The notes: generated by a model from the sequence alone, not told the origin. A stretch of 64,000 nt of DNA from Streptomyces sp. A 4/2 (GCF_940670765.1 NZ_CALNVW010000051.1:62001-126000); one strand, 5' to 3'. Counted from the first letter of the stretch, positions 42,586 to 51,410 are shown. Numbers and translations are program-made.

Positions 42586-43571
42586 GAAGCCGGCCGCGCC
42601 GGGACCGCGGACTCCAGGGCGGAGCGGGGCGAGAAGTCCTTCGGGGCGGTGTCCGTCTCGCGGACCACGTAGTGCGGCCGGCGCTTCGACTCGTGGTAGA
42701 TCCGTCCCACGTACTCACCGATGACACCGAGGGTGGCGAGCTGGATGCCGCTGAGCGCGACGATCGCGGTGAGCAGGGTCGTGTAGCCGGGGGTGTCGAC
42801 GCCGTCGAACGCGACGTTGCCGATGATCCACAGGGCGTACGCGAGAGCGGAGAGGAAGAGGCAGAGCCCGGTGTGGATGGCCAGCCGCAGGGGCTTGCTG
42901 TTGAAGGAGAGCAGCCCGTCGATGCCGTAGTTGAGCAGTCGGCGGCCACCCCACTTCGACTCGCCCGCCGCCCGCTCGACATTGCGGTAGGTGAAGCTGA
43001 CCGTGTCGAAACCGATCCAGGAGAAGATCCCCTTCGAGAACCGGTTGCTCTCGGGGAGCGAGAGCACGCTGTCCACCGCCCGGCGCGAGAGCAGCCTGAA
43101 GTCCCCGGCCCCGTCGATGACCTCGACGTCCATGCAGCGCCGGACGATCCGGTAATACGTACGGCTGAGCGCGGTCCGCAGCTTTCCCTCGCCCGCACGG
43201 TCGCGCTGGGCGACGACCTGGTCGTAGCCGTGGCGGTGCAGATCCAGCATGCGCGGAAGCAACTCCGGCGGGTGCTGGAGGTCGGCGTCCATCAGAACGG
43301 CCGCGTCGCCGCCCGCCATCCGCAGCCCGGCGAGCATGGCCGACTCCTTGCCGAAGTTGCGGCTGAAGGAGGTGAAGCGCACCCGGGGGTCGTCGGCCGC
43401 GAGTCGACGCAGCTGACGCAGGGTCTGGTCACTGCTGCCGTCGTCGACGTAGCAGATCTCGAAGGTCTCCCGGGTCGGTTCGAGAGCGGCGACCAACGCG
43501 GTGTGGAACGCGTCGATCACCTCCGCTTCGTTGAAGCACGGTACGACAACCGAAAGGTGCACCATCGTCAT
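42582..43571 (-). CDS. GT2 dolichol/polyprenyl-phosphate sugar transferase (GtrB-like)
   Basis: The 329-aa protein has a GT-A domain with SVVVPCFNEAEVIDAFHTAL, VDDGSSDQT, DADLQHPPELLP (DxD) and SRTYYRIVRR, then two C-terminal membrane helices (LCLFLSALAYALWIIGNVAF, LLTAIVALSGIQLATLGVIGEYVG). Such proteins load a sugar from a nucleotide onto a lipid carrier for the GtrA flippase. With GtrA and the DUF6056 protein it forms a Gtr-like set that probably glycosylates a surface polymer. Confidence 0.9.
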   Translation of the reverse strand: MTMVHLSVVVPCFNEAEVIDAFHTALVAALEPTRETFEICYVDDGSSDQTLRQLRRLAADDPRVRFTSFSRNFGKESAMLAGLRMAGGDAAVLMDADLQHPPELLPRMLDLHRHGYDQVVAQRDRAGEGKLRTALSRTYYRIVRRCMDVEVIDGAGDFRLLSRRAVDSVLSLPESNRFSKGIFSWIGFDTVSFTYRNVERAAGESKWGGRRLLNYGIDGLLSFNSKPLRLAIHTGLCLFLSALAYALWIIGNVAFDGVDTPGYTTLLTAIVALSGIQLATLGVIGEYVGRIYHESKRRPHYVVRETDTAPKDFSPRSALESAVPARPAS

Positions 43572-43791
43572 TCACTCCGTGTCTGTGTGCGAACGGCGAT
43601 CCCTCTTCGGGAATCGCTACTCATGAAGAACGGTGAGACGACGGAGTGGTTGCCTGTCGTGACCAAACCGATTCAGACTTTGCACCAATGGGCCATGCCA
43701 CTCGAAAAGGCTCCGAACGGCGTGAGCCGGACTTCGTGGCCGAAAACCTACCTGTGGCAGTACGGTCCGGTGCCGGGTGCGGGCACCGCGA

Positions 43792-43971
43792 TCAGCCCGC
43801 GCGGACCTCCTCGGGGACGCGGTGGCGCATCGGCGTGCGACCCCAGAACTGTGCCGGGTCCGCCTCCAGCAGCGCCTGGTCGGCCAGTTTCCGGGCCTCG
43901 GCGAGCACGTCGCCGTGTTCCCGGACCAACTGGTCGTATATCGGCGAACCGGGGGTGGGGAGAGAGTCCAC
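43792..43971 (-). CDS. 59-aa hypothetical protein
   Basis: GTG 43971 has AAGGA seven bases upstream. The peptide starts MDSLPTPGSPIYDQLVREHGDVLAEARKLA and ends RVPEEVRAG, acidic and helical. It is too short for confident recognition but resembles conserved small streptomycete proteins. It lies 220 bp upstream of the GT2 gene on the same strand. Confidence 0.5.
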   Translation of the reverse strand: MDSLPTPGSPIYDQLVREHGDVLAEARKLADQALLEADPAQFWGRTPMRHRVPEEVRAG

Positions 43972-44066
43972 AGTCGTACGTTCCTTCGCTCTTGGGCGGT
44001 CCCTTCCAGCCGCTGGTGCCCGGAAAGCGACGGACCATGCGCGATCGGGCCCGGCCGATGGCGGGG

Positions 44067-44573
44067 TCAGCCCAGCAGGCTGCCCAGCCGCCCTTCGAGC
44101 AGCACGAGCAGTTCGCCCAGCGACTCGGACAGCTCCTCCCGGCGCTGCTCGTCGATTCCGTCCAGCAGGGCCGCCTCGTACCGCAGTTGTTCGGGGAGCA
44201 GCCGGTCCAGGAGGGTGCGTCCCTCCTCGGTGAGCGACAGGTGCGAGACCCGGCGGTCGCGGTCGTCGGGCCGCCGGGCGACGAGCCCCCGCTCCTCCAG
44301 CTGCCGTACGCGCTTGGTCACCGCGGCGCCGGAGGCGAAGGTCTCGCGGGCGATCCGGCCGGGCGTCAACTCGTGGTCGACGCGGCGCAGGGTGCCCAGG
44401 ACGTCGAACTCCGGGCGGGAGAGCCCCTCCCGCCGGAGCGGGGCGTCGGCGGCCTGCTGCAGCAGTGCGGAGCAGCGGTTGAGCCGTCCGATCACGGCCA
44501 TCGGGCCGGTGTCGAGACCGGGCAGCACCTGCCCCCACTGCCGGATCACCCCCGCGACGATGTCCTCGGCCAT
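44067..44573 (-). CDS. MarR-family regulator
   Basis: The protein is 168 aa with the winged-helix motif LSRPEFDVLGTLRRVDHELTPGRIARETFASGAAVTKRVRQLEERGLVARRPDDRDRR, complete for MarR. It is on the same strand as the FUSC gene, 55 bp downstream of its stop, so probably co-transcribed and autoregulated. A TTTTAC/GTAAAA palindrome in front of the FUSC gene is a likely operator. Confidence 0.88.
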   Translation of the reverse strand: MAEDIVAGVIRQWGQVLPGLDTGPMAVIGRLNRCSALLQQAADAPLRREGLSRPEFDVLGTLRRVDHELTPGRIARETFASGAAVTKRVRQLEERGLVARRPDDRDRRVSHLSLTEEGRTLLDRLLPEQLRYEAALLDGIDEQRREELSESLGELLVLLEGRLGSLLG

Positions 44574-44628
44574 GTACCCCTCCTCGCTCTCGGTCCGGGA
44601 CGATTCTGCCTCCCGTTCGCCGGGCGGC

Positions 44629-46344
44629 CTAAGCCAGTACCGGCGGGGCGGTGTGGCGGACCAGGAGCGACAGCGTGTGGTGACCGTGCAGCTCGGCCGA
44701 GGCGACGTGCTCCGAGGGCAGGGCCCGCTGCCACCACTCGCCCGACGCCACGTCGACGGCCTCGCGCAGCTCCACGAGCGCCAGCGCCAGGCGGTCGCGG
44801 GCCCATCCCGCGGTGTGGTCGGGAGCCCCGTCCGGGGCGAGTACGCCGCGGGCCGTGGTCTCCGCTGCGGTGACCCGGTCCAGGGCCTGGTGGATACGGT
44901 CGGTGGCCCGGCGGTTGGTGACCAGCAGGCAGCAGGCCAGCCCCACCAGCGTCCCCGCCAGGGTGTCCAGGGCGCGGTCGGAGATCAGGGTGCGGGCCGG
45001 CACGGTGGTGCCGAACTCGGTGAGCAGCAGCGCCATCGGGGTGACACAGATCGAACCGAGCCAGTAGTTGCGCGTGATCAGCGCCTCCGCGCCGATCTGG
45101 AAGGTCAGGGCGAGCAGCACCATCGCCAGGTGACCGGTGTGGATCAGCGGCAGCAGGGCGAAGAAGAGGGCGAGCCCGAGCAGGTTGCCGATGAGCCGTT
45201 GGACGGCCCGCTGCCAGGTGAGCGTGGTGTTCGCCTGGAAGACCGAGGCCGCCGTGACGACGGCCCAGTACGGGTGCCCGACGCCGACCGCCAGCGAGGC
45301 CCATCCCGCGAGCGTGCAGCCGACGGCCACCCGGGCTCCGATCGGCAGCAGCGGAGATCCGGGCCGCAGCCGCGCCAGGACGGCCCGCACGCCACCGGCC
45401 CGGTCCGGCACCGGAAGCCTGGGCGGGTGGCTGACCCCGTTGCTCCCGGCCGCGGTCCGGGAAAACGCAGGCAGGGACCGGTCGCGTCGCAGGGAGCGGG
45501 CCAGCTCCGCGCACCGCTGGGCCTCCGCGGCCGGATCTGCGGCCGGACGGCCGGTGGCCGGTTCCGCCGCGGGCGCGGCCAGCGCGGATTCCGCGTGGAC
45601 GAGCAGCCGTTCGAGACCGGCCCGGTCCGTGCTGCCGGAGGGAACGAGGAAGAGTGTGTGCCAGGCGGCGTTGACCGCGGTGGCGGTGGCCCGCCGGCCG
45701 GGGAGCGCGCCCGTCCGTTCCGCCCGCCACAGTCCGGCCGCCGCTTCCAGGGCGCGGGCGACCGCGATCCGCTCCGGCCCCTGCGGCCGGACCAGCGCGG
45801 GCGCCATGCAGACGAGCCAGGCCACCGCCCCGCCGCCGACGGCGAGGGCCAGATGCAGGGGCAGCTGGCCCAGGTGCTGGGGTACGAAGAAGGCGGAGGC
45901 CGCGATGAAGGTGAGGATGAGGCTGCCCGGCGGACCGATACGCGTCGCGTCGCAGACCATCTTGTGAACGGCGGCGAGCAGCGAGGCCAGCAGGACCAGC
46001 AGCGCGGGCGAGCTGATCAGCGAGCCGGCCAGCAGGGCGGCACCGAGGCTCGCCACCATGCACAGCACCACCCGCACCAGGGTGCGGGCCCGCGCGGCGT
46101 AGGGCAGGCCGTGTGCGTACAGCGCGCACATCGCACCGGCCGAGGTGTACAGGACGAGGTCCATCCGGCCCAGCGCCAGGAGCGTCACATCGGGCACGGC
46201 GAGCGCCGCCGCCGCGCTCAGGGCGGGCTTGTGCCAGCCGTCGACGGGCCGTCGCAGCTGCACGGTGGTCCGCAGGGGCAGCGGACGGACCCGCTGGGGG
46301 CGGGGCGGCGCGCCCGCGTGCGGGCTGCTGGCGTGTTTCGGCAT
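44629..46344 (-). CDS. FUSC-family transporter-like membrane protein
   Basis: The 571-aa protein has two clusters of five or six helices (45-185 and 345-470) separated by a soluble region, and a soluble C-terminal tail. RVAVGCTLAGWASLAVGVGHPYWAVVTAASVFQANTTLTWQRAVQRLIGNLLG is the FUSC/YccS signature. Family members are thought to be aromatic or drug exporters, so the MarR neighbour may sense phenolic or antibiotic ligands. Confidence 0.85.
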   Translation of the reverse strand: MPKHASSPHAGAPPRPQRVRPLPLRTTVQLRRPVDGWHKPALSAAAALAVPDVTLLALGRMDLVLYTSAGAMCALYAHGLPYAARARTLVRVVLCMVASLGAALLAGSLISSPALLVLLASLLAAVHKMVCDATRIGPPGSLILTFIAASAFFVPQHLGQLPLHLALAVGGGAVAWLVCMAPALVRPQGPERIAVARALEAAAGLWRAERTGALPGRRATATAVNAAWHTLFLVPSGSTDRAGLERLLVHAESALAAPAAEPATGRPAADPAAEAQRCAELARSLRRDRSLPAFSRTAAGSNGVSHPPRLPVPDRAGGVRAVLARLRPGSPLLPIGARVAVGCTLAGWASLAVGVGHPYWAVVTAASVFQANTTLTWQRAVQRLIGNLLGLALFFALLPLIHTGHLAMVLLALTFQIGAEALITRNYWLGSICVTPMALLLTEFGTTVPARTLISDRALDTLAGTLVGLACCLLVTNRRATDRIHQALDRVTAAETTARGVLAPDGAPDHTAGWARDRLALALVELREAVDVASGEWWQRALPSEHVASAELHGHHTLSLLVRHTAPPVLA

Positions 46345-46363
46345 GCAAAAAGCTTAACAGGTG

Positions 46364-46377
46364 TTTTACTCGTAAAA
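46364..46377. promoter_or_regulatory. Candidate MarR operator
   Basis: TTTTAC-TC-GTAAAA is a perfect palindrome 20 bp upstream of the FUSC ATG and A/T-rich in a high-GC context. Confidence 0.6.
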
Positions 46378-46393
46378 GAATGTCGGGGGCGGG

Positions 46394-47407
46394 CTACTGG
46401 AGTGCCCGGACGGCAGCCGCGAAGACGGCCGGTACGCGGGCTGCCGCGGGCACGACGAGGCGCGCGGTCCGGGGGCGGCTGCTCGCGGCCAGGAGGGCTC
46501 CGGTCAGCAGCCGGTGGCGCCGGGTCAGCCGGGCCCAGGCGCTCTCGTACGCCTCCGGGCGGCCCGCGGCCAGGCACCGGACGGCCGCTTCCGCGGTGGC
46601 CAGCGCCAGGGCGATGCCCTCGCCGGTGAGGGCGTCGACGTACCCCGCGGCGTCACCGACGAGCAGCACCCGCCCGGCCGACCGGCGCTTCGCCCGCTGC
46701 CGCAGCGGGCCCGCGCCGCGGACCGTGCTCGCGTGCGGACCGCTCAAGGCGGCGGCCAGGGCGGGGAATCGGGTCAGATGGTCGTCGTACCCCCGGCGGA
46801 TCCGGCTCAGTACGGCGACCCCCACCAGGTCCTCGCCGACCGGAGTCACATAGGCCTCGCCGTACGGGGACCAGTGGACCTCGACGAAGTCGGTCCACGG
46901 CGCGCAGTGGTAGTGACGGCGCAGCCCGTACCTGGCCGGGGAGCGGTCGGGCAGCTCCAGGCCGAGGCCGCGGCGCACCGGCGAGTGCAGCCCGTCGGCG
47001 GCGACCAGCCAACGCGCGGTGAGACCGGCCGCGCCGACGGAGTCCCCGGTCTGGGTGACCGCGCCGATCCGGCCCGTGACCATCCGTACGCCCAGTTCGC
47101 GGGCGCGCCGGTGGAGCGCGGTGTGCAGCACGGTCCGGCGGATGCCCAGCCCGGCGGCGCCCCGGAACGGTGCCTCGGCGCGGGAGGCCCCGTCCAGATA
47201 GCGGATGCCGCGCAGCTCACGCCCCGTCACCTCGACGCCCAGGTCGCGCAGTGCGGCGACCCCGCCGGGCATGACGCCTTCCCCGCAGGCCTTGTCCACG
47301 GGAGTGGTCCGCGGCTCCACGACGACCGCCTCCATACCGGCCAGCGCGGCCCGCACCGCGGTGGCCAGACCGGCCGGACCGCCGCCCGCCACCAGCACAT
47401 CGATCAC
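46394..47407 (-). CDS. srsC: FAD-dependent hydroxylase, geranylgeranyl reductase-like (SrsC-type)
   Basis: The product is 337 aa from GTG 47407. It has the FAD motif MIDVLVAGGGPAGLATAVRAALAGM, then CGEGVMPGGVAALRDLG and GDAAGYVDALTGEGIALAL, as in p-hydroxybenzoate-like hydroxylases of the geranylgeranyl reductase family. In the srsABC operon of S. griseus the flavin hydroxylase SrsC oxidises alkylresorcinols to quinones. The GTGA start overlap with the methyltransferase gene and the gene order match that operon. The name is by synteny. Confidence 0.8.
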   Translation of the reverse strand: MIDVLVAGGGPAGLATAVRAALAGMEAVVVEPRTTPVDKACGEGVMPGGVAALRDLGVEVTGRELRGIRYLDGASRAEAPFRGAAGLGIRRTVLHTALHRRARELGVRMVTGRIGAVTQTGDSVGAAGLTARWLVAADGLHSPVRRGLGLELPDRSPARYGLRRHYHCAPWTDFVEVHWSPYGEAYVTPVGEDLVGVAVLSRIRRGYDDHLTRFPALAAALSGPHASTVRGAGPLRQRAKRRSAGRVLLVGDAAGYVDALTGEGIALALATAEAAVRCLAAGRPEAYESAWARLTRRHRLLTGALLAASSRPRTARLVVPAAARVPAVFAAAVRALQ

Positions 47408-47949
47408 GCCGTGACGTCCTGTCCCGTACCGGGCCGTGGTGCCTCCGCGGCGGTCAGCGCCCCGTTCTCGCAGCGGATGCGGACGGACAGCAGTACGGCG
47501 TCGAGCGCGGTGAAGGCCAGCGCGGTCACCCACGCGGTGTGTACCAGCGGCAGCGCGATGCCCTCGGCGACGACGGCCACGTAGTTCGGGTGCCGCATCC
47601 ACCGGTAGGGCCCGCCCCGTACCAGTGGCAGTCCCGGAACGACGATCACCTTGGTGTTCCAGCGCGGCCCCAGCGTCCCGATGCACCACCAGCGCAGGCC
47701 CTGCGCGGCCACCAGCACGGCCAGCATCGGCAGGCCCAGCGCGGGCAGGAACGGCCGGGCGCCGAGCCAGGTCTCGGCCACGCAGCCCGCCAGCAGGCCG
47801 GTGTGCAGGGCGACCATCGCCGGATAGTGGCCGCGCCCCGCGACGGTCGCACCGCGCGCCGTGCTCCAGCGCTCGTTGCGTCGGGCGACGGCGAGTTCGG
47901 CGACGCGTTCGGCGGCGACCGCGGCCACCAGCAGCACGTACCAGATCAT
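47404..47949 (-). CDS. srsB: Isoprenylcysteine methyltransferase-like O-methyltransferase (SrsB-type)
   Basis: This 181-aa membrane protein starts at ATG 47949 with GGAGG five bases upstream. Helices at 1-20, 45-75 and 95-110 precede the conserved segment RGGPYRWMRHPNYVAVVAEGIALPL and C-terminal RIRCENGAL, as in ICMT-type methyltransferases. In S. griseus SrsB O-methylates alkylresorcinols. Stop overlaps the hydroxylase start, and the PKS gene ends 13 bases ahead. Confidence 0.85.
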   Translation of the reverse strand: MIWYVLLVAAVAAERVAELAVARRNERWSTARGATVAGRGHYPAMVALHTGLLAGCVAETWLGARPFLPALGLPMLAVLVAAQGLRWWCIGTLGPRWNTKVIVVPGLPLVRGGPYRWMRHPNYVAVVAEGIALPLVHTAWVTALAFTALDAVLLSVRIRCENGALTAAEAPRPGTGQDVTA

Positions 47950-47962
47950 GGGGTCCTCCGGA

Positions 47963-49030
47963 CTACCAGCGCAGCAGAACCATTTCGCACGAGAACCCGG
48001 GGCCCATCGCCAGCAGCAGCCCGGGGGTGCCCGGTGCCGGACGGTCCCCGGCGAGGGTGTCGCGCAGCACATGGAGCACCGAGGACGAGGACAGGTTGCC
48101 CACGTCGGCGAGGTGACGCCAGGTGATGTCGAGCGCCCCGTCCCGCAGTTCGAGCGCGTCACTGACGGCTTCCAGGACCTTGGGGCCGCCGGGATGGCAG
48201 ACCCAGGCCGCCACGTCCTTCGGCTTCAGCCCGTGATCGCCGAGGAAACTCCGTACGTCCGGGGCGAGATGACGGCGGATCATGTCCGGTACGGAAGGGT
48301 CGAGCACGACCTGGAAGCCGGAGCTCTTGATGTCCCATCCCATGATGTGCTCGGTGTCGGGATAGAGCGTGCTGCGGGTGTCCACGACGGTCGCCCCCGG
48401 ACCGCCGGTCGCCACGTCGGAGCGGTCCGCACCGCAGGCGACGACCGCAGCCGCGCCGTCCCCGAAGAGGGCGGAGGCGATCAGGTTGGTCATCGAGCTG
48501 TCACCGCGCTGAAGCGTGAGCGAGCACAGCTCGACGGAGAGCAGCACCGCCACCTGGTCCGGTCTGCCGACCAGGAAGTCGTGCATCCGGGCCAGCCCCG
48601 CGGCGCCCCCGGCGCAGCCGAGACCGAACAGCGGCAGCCGCTTGATGTCGCGGCGCATACCGAGACGCACGGCCAGCCGCGCGTCGATGGAGGGCGTCGC
48701 GATGCCGGTGACCGAGGTGAAGATCAGCAGGTCCACGTCGTCGGCGGCCAGCCCGGCCGCGTGCAGGGCGCCCCGGACGGTCTTCGCGCCCAGCTCGGTG
48801 GCGCCGGTGATGAACGCGTCGTTCGCGGCGCCGAACCCGTCGAGTTTCCCGTACTCCTCCAGCGGCAGCGTCATGTGCCGTGAGTGGACCTTCGCACTCC
48901 GGTGCAGCCGGTCGAGCGCCCGCCGGTCGGCGCCCGCGGGCAGGCAGGCGCGGGCCACCATGTCGGTGATCTCGTGCTGGGGATGGCGGTGCGGTGCCAA
49001 GGTGCCGTGAACGGCTGCGATCCGGGTCAT
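47963..49030 (-). CDS. srsA: Type III polyketide synthase (alkylresorcinol synthase, SrsA-type)
   Basis: The protein is 355 aa, typical of type III PKSs, with the start at ATG 49030 and GGGAG six bases upstream. The catalytic triad is present: Cys139 in GLGCAGGAAGL, His279 in CHPGGPK and Asn312 in GNLSS. The RppA/1,3,6,8-THN synthases are the alternative, but the neighbouring SrsB- and SrsC-like genes make alkylresorcinol formation from fatty acyl and malonyl/methylmalonyl-CoA likely. It is the first gene of the operon. Confidence 0.86.
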   Translation of the reverse strand: MTRIAAVHGTLAPHRHPQHEITDMVARACLPAGADRRALDRLHRSAKVHSRHMTLPLEEYGKLDGFGAANDAFITGATELGAKTVRGALHAAGLAADDVDLLIFTSVTGIATPSIDARLAVRLGMRRDIKRLPLFGLGCAGGAAGLARMHDFLVGRPDQVAVLLSVELCSLTLQRGDSSMTNLIASALFGDGAAAVVACGADRSDVATGGPGATVVDTRSTLYPDTEHIMGWDIKSSGFQVVLDPSVPDMIRRHLAPDVRSFLGDHGLKPKDVAAWVCHPGGPKVLEAVSDALELRDGALDITWRHLADVGNLSSSSVLHVLRDTLAGDRPAPGTPGLLLAMGPGFSCEMVLLRW

Positions 49031-49059
49031 GTGCTCTCCCGCCTCGGGGATGGCTTGCC

Positions 49060-49070
49060 CTGCATTGCAG
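49060..49070. promoter_or_regulatory. Palindrome CTGCATTGCAG upstream of srsA
   Basis: Five-base arms around a single T, 30 bases upstream of the srsA start and 118 before the divergent prenyltransferase gene. It is a candidate operator; the regulator is unknown. Confidence 0.4.
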
Positions 49071-49175
49071 CATCCCCGCCCCCTCGGCGGAGGTCCCGAC
49101 ACACCCGGTGCCCCGACGGTCGGTTCGCCCGTACGCGCGGGAGCGGCGCAGCGCCACCGGGCAGGGGGCCGACCC

Positions 49176-49181
49176 TACGAT
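49176..49181 (+). promoter_or_regulatory. Likely -10 box of leaderless prenyltransferase transcript
   Basis: TACGAT ends seven bases before GTG 49188 and no ribosome site is visible, the usual layout of leaderless streptomycete messages. Confidence 0.45.
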
Positions 49182-49187
49182 CGCCGG

Positions 49188-50057
49188 GTGGGAACTCCCG
49201 AACAGCCGCCGGCCGGTCTCCCGGCCGGTCGACGCGGCGGTGTGACGGCCGCTCTGGCGGGTTCGTGTCACCCCGGCCCCGTGCTGGCGGTCACCGCCCT
49301 GATGGCCGCGCTCGCCGTCACCGCCGGGCAGAGCGCGCCGCGGTGTGCGCTGACCGTGGCCGCCGTGCTCACCGGCCAGTTGTCGGTCGGCTGGTGCAAC
49401 GACGCGTTCGACGCGCCCAGGGACATCGCCGCCCGGCAGCGCGGCAAGCCGCTGGTCGACGGCGCGGTCGGCGTACGCACCGTCTGGACTGCCGCGTTCC
49501 TCGCGCTGGCGCTGTGCGTGCCCCTGTCGTTCGGCTGCGGGCCGCGGGCGGGCGCCGTGCATCTGACCGGGGTCGCGTGGGCCTGGGCGTACGACCTCAA
49601 GCTCAAGGCGACCGCCTGGTCCTGGCTGCCGTACGCGATCGGGTTCGCGGGCCTTCCGGCCTTCGTCGCGCTGGGGCTGCCGGGGCAGCCGTGGCCCGCG
49701 TGGTGGATCGTCGTCGCGGGCGCGCTGCTGGGGATCGGCGCCCATCTCGGGGATGTGCTGCCCGACATCCGCAGCGATCTGGAGCTGGGGGTACGGGGCT
49801 GGCCGCACCGGCTGGGCCCCGACGGCGCGCGGCTGCTGCTGCCGGTCCCGCTGGTGGCCGCGTCGGCCGTACTGGTGCTGGGACCCGCCGGAACGCCGGA
49901 CAGCTGGGCGCCGGCGGCTCTCGGAGTGGCTGCCGCTGTCGCGGTGGCCGGGACGGTCGTGGGGCGCCGCCGGGAGCGGGCGGCGTTCGCCGCGGCGGTC
50001 ACCGTCGCGGTGGTGGATGTGGCGCTGCTGCTGTGGAGCGGCGCCACCATCGCCTGA
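49188..50057 (+). CDS. UbiA-type prenyltransferase
   Basis: The protein is 289 aa. The first prenyl-diphosphate/Mg site is WCNDAFDAPRD (Asn71 to Asp79) and the second DVLPDIRSDLELG near 190, both as in UbiA enzymes. About eight helices are visible. The donor chain and aromatic acceptor cannot be read off the sequence, but its position opposite the alkylresorcinol operon suggests it prenylates a phenolic lipid. It is probably leaderless. Confidence 0.82.
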   Translation: MGTPEQPPAGLPAGRRGGVTAALAGSCHPGPVLAVTALMAALAVTAGQSAPRCALTVAAVLTGQLSVGWCNDAFDAPRDIAARQRGKPLVDGAVGVRTVWTAAFLALALCVPLSFGCGPRAGAVHLTGVAWAWAYDLKLKATAWSWLPYAIGFAGLPAFVALGLPGQPWPAWWIVVAGALLGIGAHLGDVLPDIRSDLELGVRGWPHRLGPDGARLLLPVPLVAASAVLVLGPAGTPDSWAPAALGVAAAVAVAGTVVGRRRERAAFAAAVTVAVVDVALLLWSGATIA

Positions 50058-50113
50058 ACGGACCGCCGTACGACGCGAGTCGGCGGTCGAGACCGGGGTC
50101 CGCGGAATCCGGT

Positions 50114-50131
50114 GCCGTGACGGGGCACGGC
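50114..50131. terminator. Weak hairpin between convergent genes
   Basis: GCCGTG (50114-50119) pairs with CACGGC (50126-50131), loop of six, in the 89-bp gap between the prenyltransferase and carboxypeptidase genes. It is short; terminator role is tentative. Confidence 0.35.
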
Positions 50132-50146
50132 TCGCCGTGACAGGTC

Positions 50147-51292
50147 CTAGCGGCGCATCCGGCGCCGCAGCAGCCACAGCGAGCAGGCCAGCGAGGCGAG
50201 GAGGGCGCCGACCGCGGCCACCCCCGCCAGCACCGAGAACTTCTTCGTCGTGGTGTGGTGACCGGCCGCAGCCGCCGCTGCCGCCGGGGGTGCCTGCGCG
50301 CCCTTGGCGTCGGAGGTGGTCTTCGCCGCGGCGGGCTGGAGGGTGCCGACCGGCCTGACCGCGCCGTCGGCGGCGAAGCCCCAGTCGAGCAGGGCACGGG
50401 CGTCCTCGTACACCGAGCCTTCCTGCGGGTTCATCACCGTCACGATCAGGGTGCGGTCCCCGTGGCGGGCGGCGGCGACCAGGGTGTTGCCCGCGTCCGT
50501 GGTGTAGCCGTTCTTGACCCCGATGAGGCCGGGGTAGGGGCTGACGTCCTGGGTGCCCGCCAGGAGACGGTTGGTGTTCTGGATCTCGAAGGACGGGCCG
50601 CTCCGGCCGTCCTTGTCCAGGCCGCCGGGGAACTGGGCGACGCTGGTCGAGCAGTACCGGGCGAACGCCGGGTCGGACAGGCCCGCCCGGCCGAAGACCG
50701 CCAGGTCGTAGGCCGAGGAGTACTGGCCCGGGGTGTCGTAGCCGTCCGGGGACATGACCTGCGTGTCGTGGGCCCCCAGCTCGACGGCCCGCTTCCGCAT
50801 CTCGTCGGTGGTCTTCTGCCAGCCGCCGTTCATGGCGGCCAGCACGTGTACCGCATCGCCCCCGGAACTCAGGAACACCCCGCGCCACAGGTCCGGTACC
50901 CGGTACGCGCGCCCCTCGACGAGGCCGACCCGGCTGCTGCCCTCGCCCATCCCCGCGAGGTCCTCGTGCGACACGGTGTGCAGCCCCTGCCCGGACAGCT
51001 TGGGGAGCACCGTGAGCGCGAAGAGCGTCTTGAGCGTGGAGGCCGGGGGCAGATGGCGGTGCGCGTCCTTGGAGGCCAGCACATCGCCCGTAGCGGCGTC
51101 CGCGACCACCCAGGACAGGGCCGACACCTGACTGGGCAGGGCGGGGGCCCGGGTCTTGTGCCCGGTCTGTCCGGCCGGTGCGTGCGGGCCCGGAAGCGGG
51201 GCTTCGGCGGCGCAGGGAGCGATCATGGCGGTGCTCGCCGCCAGCACCACAGCTCCCGCGCAGAGACTACGTACGGCTGGTCTGAAGATCAT
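50147..51292 (-). CDS. Penicillin-binding protein/D,D-carboxypeptidase-like, membrane anchored
   Basis: The protein is 381 aa. A Sec signal at 1-29 is followed by a serine-transpeptidase-like domain: SxxK is Ser85-Thr-Leu-Lys88 (STLK). The SxN motif position reads SGG (143-145) and the KTG position is KNG (260-262). A C-terminal helix at about 345-370 ends in RRRMRR, a membrane anchor. Variants with KNG are seen among streptomycete carboxypeptidases, so activity is plausible but the SGG change makes it uncertain. Confidence 0.82.
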   Translation of the reverse strand: MIFRPAVRSLCAGAVVLAASTAMIAPCAAEAPLPGPHAPAGQTGHKTRAPALPSQVSALSWVVADAATGDVLASKDAHRHLPPASTLKTLFALTVLPKLSGQGLHTVSHEDLAGMGEGSSRVGLVEGRAYRVPDLWRGVFLSSGGDAVHVLAAMNGGWQKTTDEMRKRAVELGAHDTQVMSPDGYDTPGQYSSAYDLAVFGRAGLSDPAFARYCSTSVAQFPGGLDKDGRSGPSFEIQNTNRLLAGTQDVSPYPGLIGVKNGYTTDAGNTLVAAARHGDRTLIVTVMNPQEGSVYEDARALLDWGFAADGAVRPVGTLQPAAAKTTSDAKGAQAPPAAAAAAAGHHTTTKKFSVLAGVAAVGALLASLACSLWLLRRRMRR

Positions 51293-51410
51293 TCCGTCAC
51301 GTTAAGAAGGGGCGGCGCCGCTCGCATCCCAGGAGTCGCCGCAGGGTTGACCGCGGAGTCCGAACGGAGCAAGGGCGCTGCGGAGGAGCCCTGTTGCCGT
51401 GCGGCGGACG

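Noticed and set aside
42582..44873. Plus-strand 700-codon frame opposite the GT2 and MarR genes
   Set aside because: It spans several real genes on the other strand and has no domain features.
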